The notes under the pieces are model-generated. The model searched no databases. It saw nothing but the letters and a program-made list of their open reading frames with translations, and was not told the DNA's origin. The position numbers and the translations under genes were made by a program. A stretch of DNA of 64,000 nucleotides from a bacterium (GTDB lineage Bacteria > Gemmatimonadota > Glassbacteria > GWA2-58-10), in assembly GCA_021372515.1 (NCBI GenBank), contig JAJFUG010000057.1, positions 14,294-78,293 of the forward strand, in the 5' to 3' direction. Positions 30,041-39,758 of this stretch are shown piece by piece. The stretch's first letter is position 1. Each line of letters begins with the position of its first letter.

Positions 30041-32335
30041 TCACTTCAGCAGGACCATTTTGCGAGTCCGGGTGAATTCGCCGGCGCTCAGGCGATAGAA
30101 ATACACCCCGCTGCCCAGGCGCCGCCCGGAGTCGTCATCTCCAGACCAAAGCACGCTGTACGCCCCCGGAGCGAACAGCCTGTCGAGCAGGGTGCGGACG
30201 AGCCGCCCGCGCAGGTCGTACACCTTGAGACACACCCGCTCCGGATTGTACCCGGCCAGGGAAAAGCCGATCGTGGTCGAGGGATTGAACGGGTTGGGGA
30301 CATTCTGCCCGAGAGAAAAGGCTCTCGGCAGCGAGGGCGTTGCGTTGACAATGGGGGTTATCCCCTCGTTCCCGTTCGGCAGAGGCGAATCCGCCCGCTT
30401 CACGCCCCGGACCGGGTTGAAACTGCGCAGACCGTCGTTCGTGGCCAGCCAGAGATGGTTGTGGGAATCGAGCATAAGCGTATTGATCGAATTGAGAAAA
30501 CCGGAGTTGTCCTCCTGCGGCACCCATTTGCGGCCGTCCCACTTCGACAGACCGCTGTAATTGCCGGCCCAGAGGCCGTCCAGCGAATCCAGAGCTAAGT
30601 GGATCGACCAGGTCGAGGAAATTCCGCTCATGGTGGTCCAGCCGTTCCCATCGAACTTTTTTACCCCCACATTGGATTCGGCCGCATAAACGTTTCCCAT
30701 TCTGTCCGTTGCGATATTTCCAATCTCGTGTGGAGTGGCGAAGTTGGAGAGGGTATAACTCGTCCACTTTTGGCCGTCGAACCGGCTCATCTTCCCGGAG
30801 GAGCCGCCGAACCACATGTCGCCGTGTGAATCCTGGGCGATTGAATAGACCGCGTTGCTTGCCAGGCCATTACTGGCATCGTACAACCGCCACTGACCGC
30901 CGTCCCATCTCCTTACACCCGCATAGGTGCCAACCCAGAGGTTGTTGCTGGAATCCAGGTATAAAGCGTTAACCCAGCTTGTCGGGTCGGTAGACCAGTT
31001 CTGGAAGACAAGCTCCCACTTTTCTCCGTCATATTTCAGCAATCCGGCACTGGTGCCACACCACAGGTTGTCGGAGGAATCCGTGGCGAGATGATATACG
31101 CGTGGCGGATCCACATTTTTGTAACCGGGGACGCCGGCGGAATCAGTAGGAACAGTGGCCGCGGGAGGAACAGTGGGCGGCTCAAGATCGACCGGATTGG
31201 GTAAGGGAACGGATTTCCACCGGGTCCCGTCGAACCCGAGGATCGAATCGTGCTCGGATGATCCGAACCAGAGCCTGCCTTTGGAATCCTCGGCAACCGC
31301 ATTGAACTGATTGTAAGGCAGCCCCTGCTCCGTGCCGTACACTTTCAGGCCGTCCAACTCGCCCAGCTTGCGCACCCCGGAGCCGAGGGTGGCGAACCAC
31401 AGGTTGCCCGTGCTGTCCACAGCCGCATCCGTGACCGTGCTGCTGCTGTCGCGGTCCGGGTAGGCGTACTTGTGCCATCTGTTCCCGTCGAAAGTGCTGT
31501 AGCCTTTCCCGTCCTCGCCGTACCTGTAGCTGCCGCAAACCCAGGGGTGACCGTACCGGTCGACAGTCAGGCAGAGGCTCTTGCCGGGTGGTACGCCCTG
31601 CTCCCACCAGTACTGCCCGATCTGGTAGGTAATTACTTTCTCCGGGCTGATCTGGACGATTTTTTCATCCGCCGTGACCGACCAGACACTGCCGTCCGGC
31701 CCGGCGGCGATAAGATCGTAGCCGCCCCCCGGCAAACCGTCCGCCGCGGTGAGGGACAGCCAGCCGGCGCCGGCGAACACCGCCAGGCACGAATCGGTGG
31801 CGCACCAGACCAGGCCGCTGTAATCCAGGCATATATCGTGCACGTTCGAGGATAGCAGGCCGTCCTGGTCGGAGAACCTCGTCCAGCCCAGGCCGTCGTA
31901 CCGGATCACCCCGTAGCCGCTGGCCAGCCAGATCGAGCCTGGCCGGTCGGTGATAAGCTTTCTGAACCGGATGGCCTGATAGCCCACCTCGACCTGCACC
32001 TCGCTCCATTCCGAGCCTTTGTACAGCAGCAGACGGCCCTCATCGGTCAGGCACCAGACCGCTCCGGTGGTGTCGACAGCCAGGTCCTCCACGTGGCAGC
32101 CCTCGAACGGGCACGGGAGCGGGGCCACGGCCTGGGCCTGACGGTCGTAGAGGGCGATGCCGTTCCAGTCCGCGCCGAAACCGAAGAACACATTCCCCCG
32201 GCGGTCGGCGGCCACGGCGTGCACGTTCAGCACCGGCAGCCCGTCATCCAAGGTGTAGGTGCTCCACTGGTCGACAGCGGCCAGGGCGGCGCAGGGACCG
32301 AGTAGAGCCAGCAACAGCAGCGTTATCGTTCTCAT
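30041..32335 (-). CDS. Secreted Reg_prop propeller protein with Por-type sorting domain
   Basis: 764 residues from the ATG at 32335, which puts a Sec signal at the N-terminus (RTITLLLLALLGPCAALAA). Residues about 20-650 are repeats of the two-component-regulator propeller kind, each with a W(F)G/ATD... unit such as GLVWCATDSCLAVFAGAGW and NLWVGTYAGVRRWDGGQWRL, predicted to form two seven-bladed propellers. Residues about 670-764 are a FlgD-Ig like domain: SLGQNVPNPFNPSTTIGFSL to GVYFYRLSAG and the end KMVLLK, as in type IX/Por secretion substrates. It ends the operon that starts at 36498. No kinase is attached, so it would bind a ligand or polysaccharide on the surface. Confidence 0.82.
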   Translation of the reverse strand: MRTITLLLLALLGPCAALAAVDQWSTYTLDDGLPVLNVHAVAADRRGNVFFGFGADWNGIALYDRQAQAVAPLPCPFEGCHVEDLAVDTTGAVWCLTDEGRLLLYKGSEWSEVQVEVGYQAIRFRKLITDRPGSIWLASGYGVIRYDGLGWTRFSDQDGLLSSNVHDICLDYSGLVWCATDSCLAVFAGAGWLSLTAADGLPGGGYDLIAAGPDGSVWSVTADEKIVQISPEKVITYQIGQYWWEQGVPPGKSLCLTVDRYGHPWVCGSYRYGEDGKGYSTFDGNRWHKYAYPDRDSSSTVTDAAVDSTGNLWFATLGSGVRKLGELDGLKVYGTEQGLPYNQFNAVAEDSKGRLWFGSSEHDSILGFDGTRWKSVPLPNPVDLEPPTVPPAATVPTDSAGVPGYKNVDPPRVYHLATDSSDNLWCGTSAGLLKYDGEKWELVFQNWSTDPTSWVNALYLDSSNNLWVGTYAGVRRWDGGQWRLYDASNGLASNAVYSIAQDSHGDMWFGGSSGKMSRFDGQKWTSYTLSNFATPHEIGNIATDRMGNVYAAESNVGVKKFDGNGWTTMSGISSTWSIHLALDSLDGLWAGNYSGLSKWDGRKWVPQEDNSGFLNSINTLMLDSHNHLWLATNDGLRSFNPVRGVKRADSPLPNGNEGITPIVNATPSLPRAFSLGQNVPNPFNPSTTIGFSLAGYNPERVCLKVYDLRGRLVRTLLDRLFAPGAYSVLWSGDDDSGRRLGSGVYFYRLSAGEFTRTRKMVLLK

Positions 32336-32361
32336 CTTATCGACCCGCCCGTGGTAAGCGT

Positions 32362-35300
32362 TCATTTTAGCAGCACCATTTTTCGGGTGCAGACATAAGC
32401 GCCGGCCTGCAAACGGTAGAAATAGACCCCGCTGGGCAGTGACTCCCCCCGGCCGTTCCGTCCCTCCCAGAACACGGTGTAGGTCCCCGGTTTTCTCTCC
32501 CCGTCCACCAGCGAGCCGACCAGGGCGCCGCGCAGGTCGAATACGCGGAGTTGCACCCGTACCGAACCCGCCTCCTCAGGCACCGAAAAAACGATGGCGG
32601 TAGAGGGGTTGAACGGGTTGGGACAGTTCTGGGCCAGGCTGTAGCTGCGCGGCAACGCAGCGGGCACGGGGCTGTTGCCGGCCAGGGCGGTGAAAGTCTC
32701 TTTCTCCTGCGCGCTCAGGCCCAGACGGTCAAGCTGGGAATCGACATAGGCCATATCCTCCGCACTCAGGGGCCGCGGGGCCGGCTGGACGGCCGCGGCG
32801 AGCGCGGTCCGGCTCTCCGGGCATCCGCCGTGGCGCAGGGCATCGAGCAGGGTCCGGGCGTCCAGCAGGTCGAAACGCCCATCTCCGTTGAGGTCGCCGC
32901 GCATGTCGGCCGGGCGGTCGCGCAGGGCCAGGACCAGGGCGATCAGGTCGTCCAGGTAGCTCCGGCCGTCCGCGTTGAAATCGCAGCCTGTCACAGGCGG
33001 GTAGACCCGCAGCCGCAGCGAGTCCCGCCCGCCGTCCGGGTTGACCGCCACCAGCCCGACATCGGTCAGGCCCCTCACTTCCGGCCCCAAGTCGAACGAC
33101 AGCAGCGCCAGGGTGTCGCAGACCCGGTTCACTCCGGTCACCACGGCCAGGTTGCTGTCGAACAGGAAACTCACCCCCGGCTGGAGGAAATCGCCCCGCA
33201 CCGCCAGACGGCCGTCCCGCAGCGGAGGGAAAAGGCCATCGGGCCAGGTCGCCCGGAGCCGCGGCGTGCCGTTCTCGATGTAGAAAGCCAGCGAGTCCCG
33301 GAACCCCAGGTTGTTGAAAATATGGATGAAATGCTGTCCACGCGCGGTGCCGGCTGGCGGGTTCAACGGTATCTGGAGTGTATGGGGCGGACTGTAATAC
33401 TGCCAGTAGGGGACCTCGCCCCAACCCGGTTTCACCAGAATGGACAGGTTGCTTTCCCACCAGGAGTAGGAAATCCCTTGCACCGTCACAAACTGCTGGC
33501 CGCTGTTGCTGTGAACGGTGTCCGGCGAGGCGCTGAGTGCGCCGAAGCCGGTGGCGTTGACACTCCAGGGCAGGGCCAGACGGGGCGTGCGCGGGTCGTT
33601 GCTCACGATGCGCAGCGAGTCCGTCACTTTCAGGGGGCAATTGGTGGCGAAAGTCAGCTCGACCTTCTTCTTCCCGCCGGGCTTGATTGTCGCAGTGCCG
33701 GGCCGGACCGACAGGAACGGGCTGTGTATCGAGCGGACAGTCAACTCCTGCCCGCCGGTGTTGGAAAGGGTTATGGTCCGGCTGACCGGATTGCCCGCCA
33801 GGACAGTGCCGAACCCGAAGCGGGTGGAGTCGACCGCGATTGCGGGGGGCTGCCCGCCCGGCGCCCCCGGGCTGAGGTCCCGGCAACTGAAAGCGGCCGG
33901 CAGGTCGAACGTGGGCCGCAGCGGGTCGTTGGTAGTAAAGCGGATGTAGCTGCTGTCCGACTCCCCGGTCCGGGAGGGCTTGATCGAGAAAGTGACTGTC
34001 AGGTACTTGCCCGGATCGATCGTGGCCACGTAACGGCTGGCCTTGAAGGCGGCGTAATCCGGCAGTACAGTCTGGATATTGTTCAGCCGCAGGGCTCCGC
34101 TGCCGAGGTTGGCGATACGCAGGCTGCGGGTGGCCGAGTCGCCGGGGGCGAGGATGCCGAAATCCAGGGGCGAGTCAAACACCGCCAGCAGCGGGCCGCT
34201 CAGGTAGCGGCTCTCCTCGACGCACATGGCGGTGACATAGACCGGCAGACGGGGGTTGTCCGGGTCGTTGCTGCTGATAATCAGCGGCGCCCGGTCGTAC
34301 CAGTATTCGTTCCCGCAACCGTCGAACACGTTGAGCTTGTAGCTCCCGCCCGGAGGGAGTGTTTCGCGCCACATGTTGGTCCCGATGCCGAGCCAGGGGG
34401 AAAGCATGCCGGTGATGATAAGGTCCGCCTCGCCGGCGTTACGCAGAAGCTGTGTGTGTATCACGCCCCCGCAGTCGGTGCTTTTCTTGATTATCCCCAG
34501 GTCCAGGGAGAGGCTTTCCAGCGCCAGCTTCGGCAGTTTCGCCTGGTTGCGCCAGCCCTGGCCCTCTCCGGTCAGAATTATGTACTCCACACCGATTTGC
34601 ATGTCCATGGAAAAGTATCTCGCCTCGGTGGGGGCGAAAACCACCCAGACTTGGTATATCTGGCCGGGTTGAAGGGTCAACTCAAGCCATGAGCCCTCAC
34701 GTCTGTCCAGGGAATCCGGCTCGTACCTGAAATAGTCGGCGATGGAGTGGAGGATGCCTGTGGATATGGGACGGTTCGAGATGTTCCTCAGGACAAAGCC
34801 CTTGCGCGAGGTGCTTTTCAGCGGCACCTCACCGAAATAGAGCTCGGTCGTGGAAAGTGTGATCCCGCCCAGGTCACGCCAGACACCGTTGCCCAGTTCC
34901 ACGGCCTTGGCCTCGAACCGCAGGGGCAGGTAGAGGTGCGGCCGGTCCGGGTCGTTGCTGACAAACTCCACGGCCAGGCTGTCCCGTTTCGGAGTATGGG
35001 GCCGCACCTGAAGACGGACCTCGAGGCTGTCCCCAGGGGCCAGCGTGGCGGAATGGGGCTGGGCGATGAATTCACCGTTGCGGTAGTCGGCGGTTATGGC
35101 GAGGTTAAGCTCCGCGGACCCGCTGTTGACAACCCGGGCCGTGGTTTCGAGCAGGGAGTCCATGATGGCATCCGGCAGGTCGGGGGCCGGGGGCCTCAGC
35201 TCCAGCCGCGGGGCGCTTTTCTCCACCACCTCGGCCGTGACCGTGGCGACCGCGGTGTCAGCGCCGCAGACCGCGAGCACGCGCCCCAGGTACGGCCCGG

Positions 35301-36498
35301 CCTCGGGCGGGGCCTGGAAAGTCAGCCCGAGCACCAGGCTGTTGAAAGGATGGAGCACCACCGGCCAGGACTGCGCCGGATCGAACCGCAGGCCGAGGCT
35401 GTCGCTGGACAGGACCGTATCCACGTACACGGTGGTGTCGGTGTTGTTGAAAATGGCAATCCTTTCTTTAATCACACTGCCGAACGGCGCCTGCCCGAAA
35501 TTCAGATAGCGCGTGGAAAAGCCCACCGGGTCGTATTCCAGGCGAAGGCACCGGCCCAGGACAAAGGTGTTGACCCCGTTGCTGACAGAAAGCGAATAAT
35601 CCCCCTCCGCGATCCGTCCCTGCGCCGAGAGCACCAGACGGGCCAGCGAGTCGTTCAGCACTTCCGAGCCCAGTATCCCTATCTCGCTTCCCGGCAGCGC
35701 AAAGGTCAGCGGGGGGAAAAAATCCCGCCCCTGCACCAGGAACGTGTCCGCCGCCGAGGGCACATGCCAGACAGCCGGGCTGACCGAAAGCAGCTCCTGG
35801 CTGGCCTCCACGATCCGGCAGAACACCCCCGCCACCGGGATGTCGTCCTTGAGAAACCTGATCTGATACGTACCGGTCGGCGTCTGGGGCCGGCACCGCA
35901 GCGCCACCACCACCGAGTCAGCGCCGCGGCTTAGCACCCGCATCTCCACCGCGTCGCTGTCGGTGATAGTGACCGGGTTGAAAGCCAGGACACCCAGCAG
36001 CGTGCCCTTTATGGTGAGGGACTGGCTGTGGGTGCTTTTCGGGATCGAGTCGGGCGTCAGGCTCAGTGACGCGGCCCCGGCGACCGTGAAGATATAATCG
36101 GGTCCAATCTGCAAGCTGAGGGGCACTATGTTGGTCTGAATCTTGATCCGTTCAGCTCCGGCGTGCGGCAGCCAGGAGATGCGCGTGCACTTGATCTGAA
36201 GGCTGTCGCCGGGCTTGACCGTCCCGCCGGCCGGCTCGAAGGAAAGGGAATCCAGGGGTGACCAACTGCCCCAACTGAGGGACGAGACAACGAGGTCGGA
36301 GTCGCTACGGTTGTAGATCTTGAAATAACGCACCGCCGGGATGCCCACCTGCATGACGCCGAAATCCAGTTTCTTCGGCGAGAAATCAAAGACCGGCGCG
36401 GCTGTCAGCGGCGCTGCGGACAGAAGGAGCGACAGAACGAGCGCAACCGGGGTGCTTGAGCGGAACGGGTATGTAACCGAACGAAGTCTGTCTCGCAT
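32362..36498 (-). CDS. Large secreted ASH-domain protein with dockerin-like pair and sorting domain
   Basis: 1,378 residues from the ATG at 36498 (AAGGAAAG upstream); a signal peptide is at residues about 15-35 (LVLSLLLSAAPLTAA). The body has many immunoglobulin-like ASH/choice-of-anchor D repeats, such as SPKKLDFGVMQVGIPAVRYF, STRYLNFGQAPFGSVIKERI, STTELYFGEVPLKSTSRKGF and DSTRFGFGTVLAGNPVSRTI. Near the end come two EF-hand loops spaced like a type I dockerin (CDFNADGRSYLDDLIALVLA; DLNGDGRFDLLDARTLLDAL) and a FlgD-Ig sorting domain (SLAQNCPNPFNPSTAIVFSV to KMVLLK). It is expected on the cell surface. The stop overlaps a downstream ATG (ATGA). Confidence 0.82.
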   Translation of the reverse strand: MRDRLRSVTYPFRSSTPVALVLSLLLSAAPLTAAPVFDFSPKKLDFGVMQVGIPAVRYFKIYNRSDSDLVVSSLSWGSWSPLDSLSFEPAGGTVKPGDSLQIKCTRISWLPHAGAERIKIQTNIVPLSLQIGPDYIFTVAGAASLSLTPDSIPKSTHSQSLTIKGTLLGVLAFNPVTITDSDAVEMRVLSRGADSVVVALRCRPQTPTGTYQIRFLKDDIPVAGVFCRIVEASQELLSVSPAVWHVPSAADTFLVQGRDFFPPLTFALPGSEIGILGSEVLNDSLARLVLSAQGRIAEGDYSLSVSNGVNTFVLGRCLRLEYDPVGFSTRYLNFGQAPFGSVIKERIAIFNNTDTTVYVDTVLSSDSLGLRFDPAQSWPVVLHPFNSLVLGLTFQAPPEAGPYLGRVLAVCGADTAVATVTAEVVEKSAPRLELRPPAPDLPDAIMDSLLETTARVVNSGSAELNLAITADYRNGEFIAQPHSATLAPGDSLEVRLQVRPHTPKRDSLAVEFVSNDPDRPHLYLPLRFEAKAVELGNGVWRDLGGITLSTTELYFGEVPLKSTSRKGFVLRNISNRPISTGILHSIADYFRYEPDSLDRREGSWLELTLQPGQIYQVWVVFAPTEARYFSMDMQIGVEYIILTGEGQGWRNQAKLPKLALESLSLDLGIIKKSTDCGGVIHTQLLRNAGEADLIITGMLSPWLGIGTNMWRETLPPGGSYKLNVFDGCGNEYWYDRAPLIISSNDPDNPRLPVYVTAMCVEESRYLSGPLLAVFDSPLDFGILAPGDSATRSLRIANLGSGALRLNNIQTVLPDYAAFKASRYVATIDPGKYLTVTFSIKPSRTGESDSSYIRFTTNDPLRPTFDLPAAFSCRDLSPGAPGGQPPAIAVDSTRFGFGTVLAGNPVSRTITLSNTGGQELTVRSIHSPFLSVRPGTATIKPGGKKKVELTFATNCPLKVTDSLRIVSNDPRTPRLALPWSVNATGFGALSASPDTVHSNSGQQFVTVQGISYSWWESNLSILVKPGWGEVPYWQYYSPPHTLQIPLNPPAGTARGQHFIHIFNNLGFRDSLAFYIENGTPRLRATWPDGLFPPLRDGRLAVRGDFLQPGVSFLFDSNLAVVTGVNRVCDTLALLSFDLGPEVRGLTDVGLVAVNPDGGRDSLRLRVYPPVTGCDFNADGRSYLDDLIALVLALRDRPADMRGDLNGDGRFDLLDARTLLDALRHGGCPESRTALAAAVQPAPRPLSAEDMAYVDSQLDRLGLSAQEKETFTALAGNSPVPAALPRSYSLAQNCPNPFNPSTAIVFSVPEEAGSVRVQLRVFDLRGALVGSLVDGERKPGTYTVFWEGRNGRGESLPSGVYFYRLQAGAYVCTRKMVLLK

Positions 36499-36652
36499 AA
36501 GCTCTTTCCTTCTGGGTCCGCACAGCGCCACGACGCTGTCGAGCAGGAGGTTGTACGAACCGCTAACTGTCTGAAAAGACAGCCACAGGGCTTAAAACAA
36601 AGGAACAATAAACTCGGAATTGTTTGAAACGGTTTACAACAACTATCCCTAT

Positions 36653-36668
36653 TGCAAGCTTGATGCCA
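36653..36668 (-). promoter_or_regulatory. Sigma-54 (-24/-12) promoter
   Basis: Read on the minus strand the bases are TGGCAT-CAAGC-TTGCA, matching the TGGCAY-N5-TTGCW consensus at all fixed positions with GG and GC separated by 10 bases. It points toward the gene starting at 36498, leaving a leader near 140 bases. A sigma-54 activator of the NtrC type is encoded 4-6 kb upstream (40838-42295), so that pair is the obvious candidate regulator; this link is inference. Confidence 0.7.
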
Positions 36669-36803
36669 GAAAAGCATGATTTATCTAACTCGATTACTTT
36701 TAAGCGATAGATAGAACACGGAGGGCGGAAACAACCGATTAGAGGAAGTAAAACGATTACCTCGCGGGTGCCGCTGTTACTCGGCTGGATACGGCTTTAC
36801 AAA

Positions 36804-36852
36804 GTGAAAACAAAAACGCCATAACCATCCTTCAGGGGGAGGATGGTCGGCG
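36804..36852 (-). terminator. Intrinsic terminator of the GH2 gene
   Basis: On the minus strand ACCATCCT and AGGATGGT pair with an 8-base loop, flanked by CGCC and GGCG, and are followed by TTTTTGTTTTC. It begins 38 bases after the GH2 stop codon. Confidence 0.7.
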
Positions 36853-36889
36853 TGAACCACCACCAGAGAGCGGACCGGCCGGAACATAC

Positions 36890-39541
36890 TCATTTTCCCT
36901 TTCCCTGACCGGCGTTAACGTTCCAGCCGCGATACCGGAAAGCCGGCTTTTCGCCATTCAACCCGTCCATGGGAAAGCGGGCCCGGACCGCCTTGACCTC
37001 TCCCGGCAGCAGGGAAACGTAGTTATCGTCCCAGAAAACCGGCAGGACCGTATTGCCGCTTTTCTTACCGTAAACATCCAGCTCGATGAAAAAGGCTATC
37101 ACCTCGGTGGGATTATTCAGGGTGACCTGCATTTCCCACTCTTTGCCCCGCTCCACAAACAGATATTCCGCATCGATCTCAACCGGTGGCAGAGCGTTCA
37201 GGGCCGTAAAGTCGGCATAGGACTTGTTCGGGGTCACGAACCACAGGGTGCCGCTTTCATCCAGCACATCCTCCCGGGTCGACAGCCAGTAGAAATTGGC
37301 TCCAAGCTTTTTCCCACTCGCTTCGAATAATTTCAGATCAACGAAATAAACCGGGGCCAGGGCGTCGCCGGCAGGCAACTGAAAAATCTTCCTGGACGTG
37401 TTCTCTTCAAGTCCAACATGCAAATCCTTTGCGAAAACAACCTTCGACTGCATGTTCAGGACACGGATTTCCGCCCGTAAATCCTTGAAGGCGGAATAAG
37501 TGTCGTTGCTCAGGTAAATGCCGTGGTCTCCATAATCATAGATGATGTTGAGCGGCTGCGAACCCGCCCGTGTCCCGTAAAAGGCGCCGTTGGGCATCAG
37601 GTAGTAATCGTAGAGCTGCCAGTACATTTCCGGCCAGGCCGAATTGAGCATCCATTGAATCACGCCCGTGGAGTTGAATTTATTGACGGAAAAAGCCTCG
37701 AACATGGCCCGGATCGCCTCATAGCTGGCCACCTGGGCTTTGCGGACAAACTCCTCCACCGAGCCCGCGGGGCCATAGCGTCGGTCGAGGGCGTTCCGAT
37801 ACCGGTCCAGGTTGTTGAACTGGCCCCGGCCGCAATGATATTCCCAGAGACTGTCAATCGGCCACAGATGGTCCTCCGGAAGCATCCTTCTCAGACTTTC
37901 CAGCGGCGGAGGCTGCGGTCCGGGACCGGTTTCAGTGTTGAAACCGAAAGCCCCGCCGTTGTTCCGGTCGAGGTACCAATAGTTGGGGGTTACATAATCG
38001 TAGGGCCCCGCCATTTTGACTCCGGTCGGACCGGTTATCTCGCTCACCGCGGCCCGGCACGCGGCCAGGCTCGGCCGGGTCGGATCGACACAGGCAAGCA
38101 TGTCCCGGTATTTCGTTTCCAGTTCGGGCCGCGGCAGCTTGTCGCTCCCGTACACCCAGACTAAGATACTGGGATGGTTGCGCAGCCAGGTCACCTGGTC
38201 CTTCAGCGAGCGGGAAATGAGAGCGATGTCCTCCGGGCTGCTTACGCCCTCGAATTCATCCATGGCCCCGCCGTACAGGAAAGCCCATTCCCACTGGCAG
38301 CTCCAGCCTGCCATGAGCATTATCCCATACCGGTCGGCCAGATCGTACAGTCTCTGACTGCTGCCCCAGAACCCCTCCAGCCGGATGGTGTTCAGGTTCA
38401 TGTGCCGGGCGTACCGGACCTGGGCTTCGACCTTATCCGGGTCCTCCGCCAGCAGCATATCATCCGTCCAGCCCGCCCCGCGGATCAGCACTTTTTTCCC
38501 GTTGATCCTGTAGCCCCGGCAGCCCTCCTCGCTGAGGTAGTCGGAAACCTCCCGGATTCCAAAGACAACCCTCTGCTCATCCGAGATTTCTCCATCCGCC
38601 AGAGCGTTCAGCCGAAGCTCGTACAGATTGGGTTCCCCCAGGTTGTTGGGCCACCACAGGCGCGGGTTGGTTAGATTCAACTGCGGGTATTGGTCCGGGC
38701 TGAAAACGAGCCGCAGCCTCTGGCGGGGCTCCAGGCTGAAAGGCATGTCCAACCTTATGTTTTCGATCTCACCCCGGACAGCCCCCGACACAGGCCGGTC
38801 GCTGTGGTTGATCAGGTCCGCGCTTACGGTGAGGGCCGCTTTGTCCAGGGTCTCCAGGTTCACTTTGCTCCGGACGAACACATCGCGCAGGGAGACAGCG
38901 CCGGTCAGACGCAGCTTGACCTCCCGCCACAACCCCAGGTTCTGGTCTGGCGGCTTGGGATTCCAATCGACAAACCCGATTGTGAAATCACCCGGCCGGG
39001 GCGGATAAACCTTTACGGCGAGAATGTTTTTACCGGCGGCGATATAGTTCGTAATATCCAGCTCGTGAATCCGGAAGGGACCGAAAAAGCTTTCGCAGGA
39101 ACCGGCTTTCTGTCCGTTGACCCAGATGTCGGCGCTGTAATTGATCCCCTCGAAAACAAGGCGGACATTCCCGGAAGACTCGTCTTCATTCAGGAGGAAC
39201 TCCGTCCGGTACCACCAGGGATGCAGGAACGGCTCGGCCGGGACTTTCTCCAGATTCCGGCCGAAATAGAGATTACGATACACCCCGTTCCTGACAAGCG
39301 CGGCCAACACGGTCGAGGGCACGGAGGTCTGATACCAGCCCAGTGAGGAGCAGCCGCCACCCGACACCTCACTGTCGCTTTCCTCCACCTCGGCGGAGCA
39401 ACGGACAGACCAGCCCGATTCAAGCAGACGGGTGTGCTCGCATGTCATCAGGGCGGAATTTCTGCAACAGACTGAAAGCAAAAGGGAAAGTGCGGATAGT
39501 GCAATCAGCCGCCTCTTGTCGAAACTGCGATGAACTTTCAT
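36890..39541 (-). CDS. GH2 exo-beta-D-glucosaminidase-like lipoprotein
   Basis: About 883 residues; ATG at 39541 with GGAG seven bases before it. N-terminus is a lipoprotein-type signal (ALSALSLLLSVCCRNS). A sugar-binding domain (about 40-215) includes WYRTEFLLNEDESSGNVRLV and the block GFVDWNPKPPDQNLGLWREV, typical of the exo-glucosaminidase/beta-mannosidase branch of GH2. The barrel runs about 345-620: KVLIRGAGWTDDMLLAEDPD, then LVWVYGSDKLP with Asp (468 counted from the ORF start) where most GH2 enzymes have Glu, and GFNTETGPG with nucleophile Glu (538). Asp acid/base is known for exo-beta-D-glucosaminidases that degrade chitosan. Substrate is inferred. Confidence 0.8.
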   Translation of the reverse strand: MKVHRSFDKRRLIALSALSLLLSVCCRNSALMTCEHTRLLESGWSVRCSAEVEESDSEVSGGGCSSLGWYQTSVPSTVLAALVRNGVYRNLYFGRNLEKVPAEPFLHPWWYRTEFLLNEDESSGNVRLVFEGINYSADIWVNGQKAGSCESFFGPFRIHELDITNYIAAGKNILAVKVYPPRPGDFTIGFVDWNPKPPDQNLGLWREVKLRLTGAVSLRDVFVRSKVNLETLDKAALTVSADLINHSDRPVSGAVRGEIENIRLDMPFSLEPRQRLRLVFSPDQYPQLNLTNPRLWWPNNLGEPNLYELRLNALADGEISDEQRVVFGIREVSDYLSEEGCRGYRINGKKVLIRGAGWTDDMLLAEDPDKVEAQVRYARHMNLNTIRLEGFWGSSQRLYDLADRYGIMLMAGWSCQWEWAFLYGGAMDEFEGVSSPEDIALISRSLKDQVTWLRNHPSILVWVYGSDKLPRPELETKYRDMLACVDPTRPSLAACRAAVSEITGPTGVKMAGPYDYVTPNYWYLDRNNGGAFGFNTETGPGPQPPPLESLRRMLPEDHLWPIDSLWEYHCGRGQFNNLDRYRNALDRRYGPAGSVEEFVRKAQVASYEAIRAMFEAFSVNKFNSTGVIQWMLNSAWPEMYWQLYDYYLMPNGAFYGTRAGSQPLNIIYDYGDHGIYLSNDTYSAFKDLRAEIRVLNMQSKVVFAKDLHVGLEENTSRKIFQLPAGDALAPVYFVDLKLFEASGKKLGANFYWLSTREDVLDESGTLWFVTPNKSYADFTALNALPPVEIDAEYLFVERGKEWEMQVTLNNPTEVIAFFIELDVYGKKSGNTVLPVFWDDNYVSLLPGEVKAVRARFPMDGLNGEKPAFRYRGWNVNAGQGKGK

Positions 39542-39758
39542 CAAATCACTCCGGCCGTTGAACTGTCTTTCGTTGGGAAGCCCGCCAGTATTCCCCTGTC
39601 AGGATCACTTTTCACCGGCCAGAGGAAATCTCTTTTCCGCAAACCGGGAATCCATCCGCTCCTCAGCCTTAGCTCCCGTCCTGATCCGGAGACTCCCCAT
39701 CCGGTTCCGCTCAGGCCGGGAACAATTCGGACTGCCTTGACCTCAGAATAGCAGACAG

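Larger units (their letters stand above)
36499..36889. other. Intergenic region: sigma-54 promoter and terminator
   Basis: 391 bases without a gene. It holds a near-consensus sigma-54 promoter on the minus strand (36653-36668) for the two-gene operon, a small GAAA-capped hairpin (CTGTCT-GAAA-AGACAG, 36567-36582) in the 5' leader of that operon, and the terminator of the GH2 gene (36804-36852). The middle is AT-rich. Enhancer-type palindromes upstream were not recognised. Confidence 0.6.

Noticed and set aside
32551-34692. 713-aa + strand open frame
   Set aside because: Antisense to the ASH-domain gene; rich in R, G, Q, P and H as expected of a shadow in high-GC DNA; no signal peptide or domain pattern.
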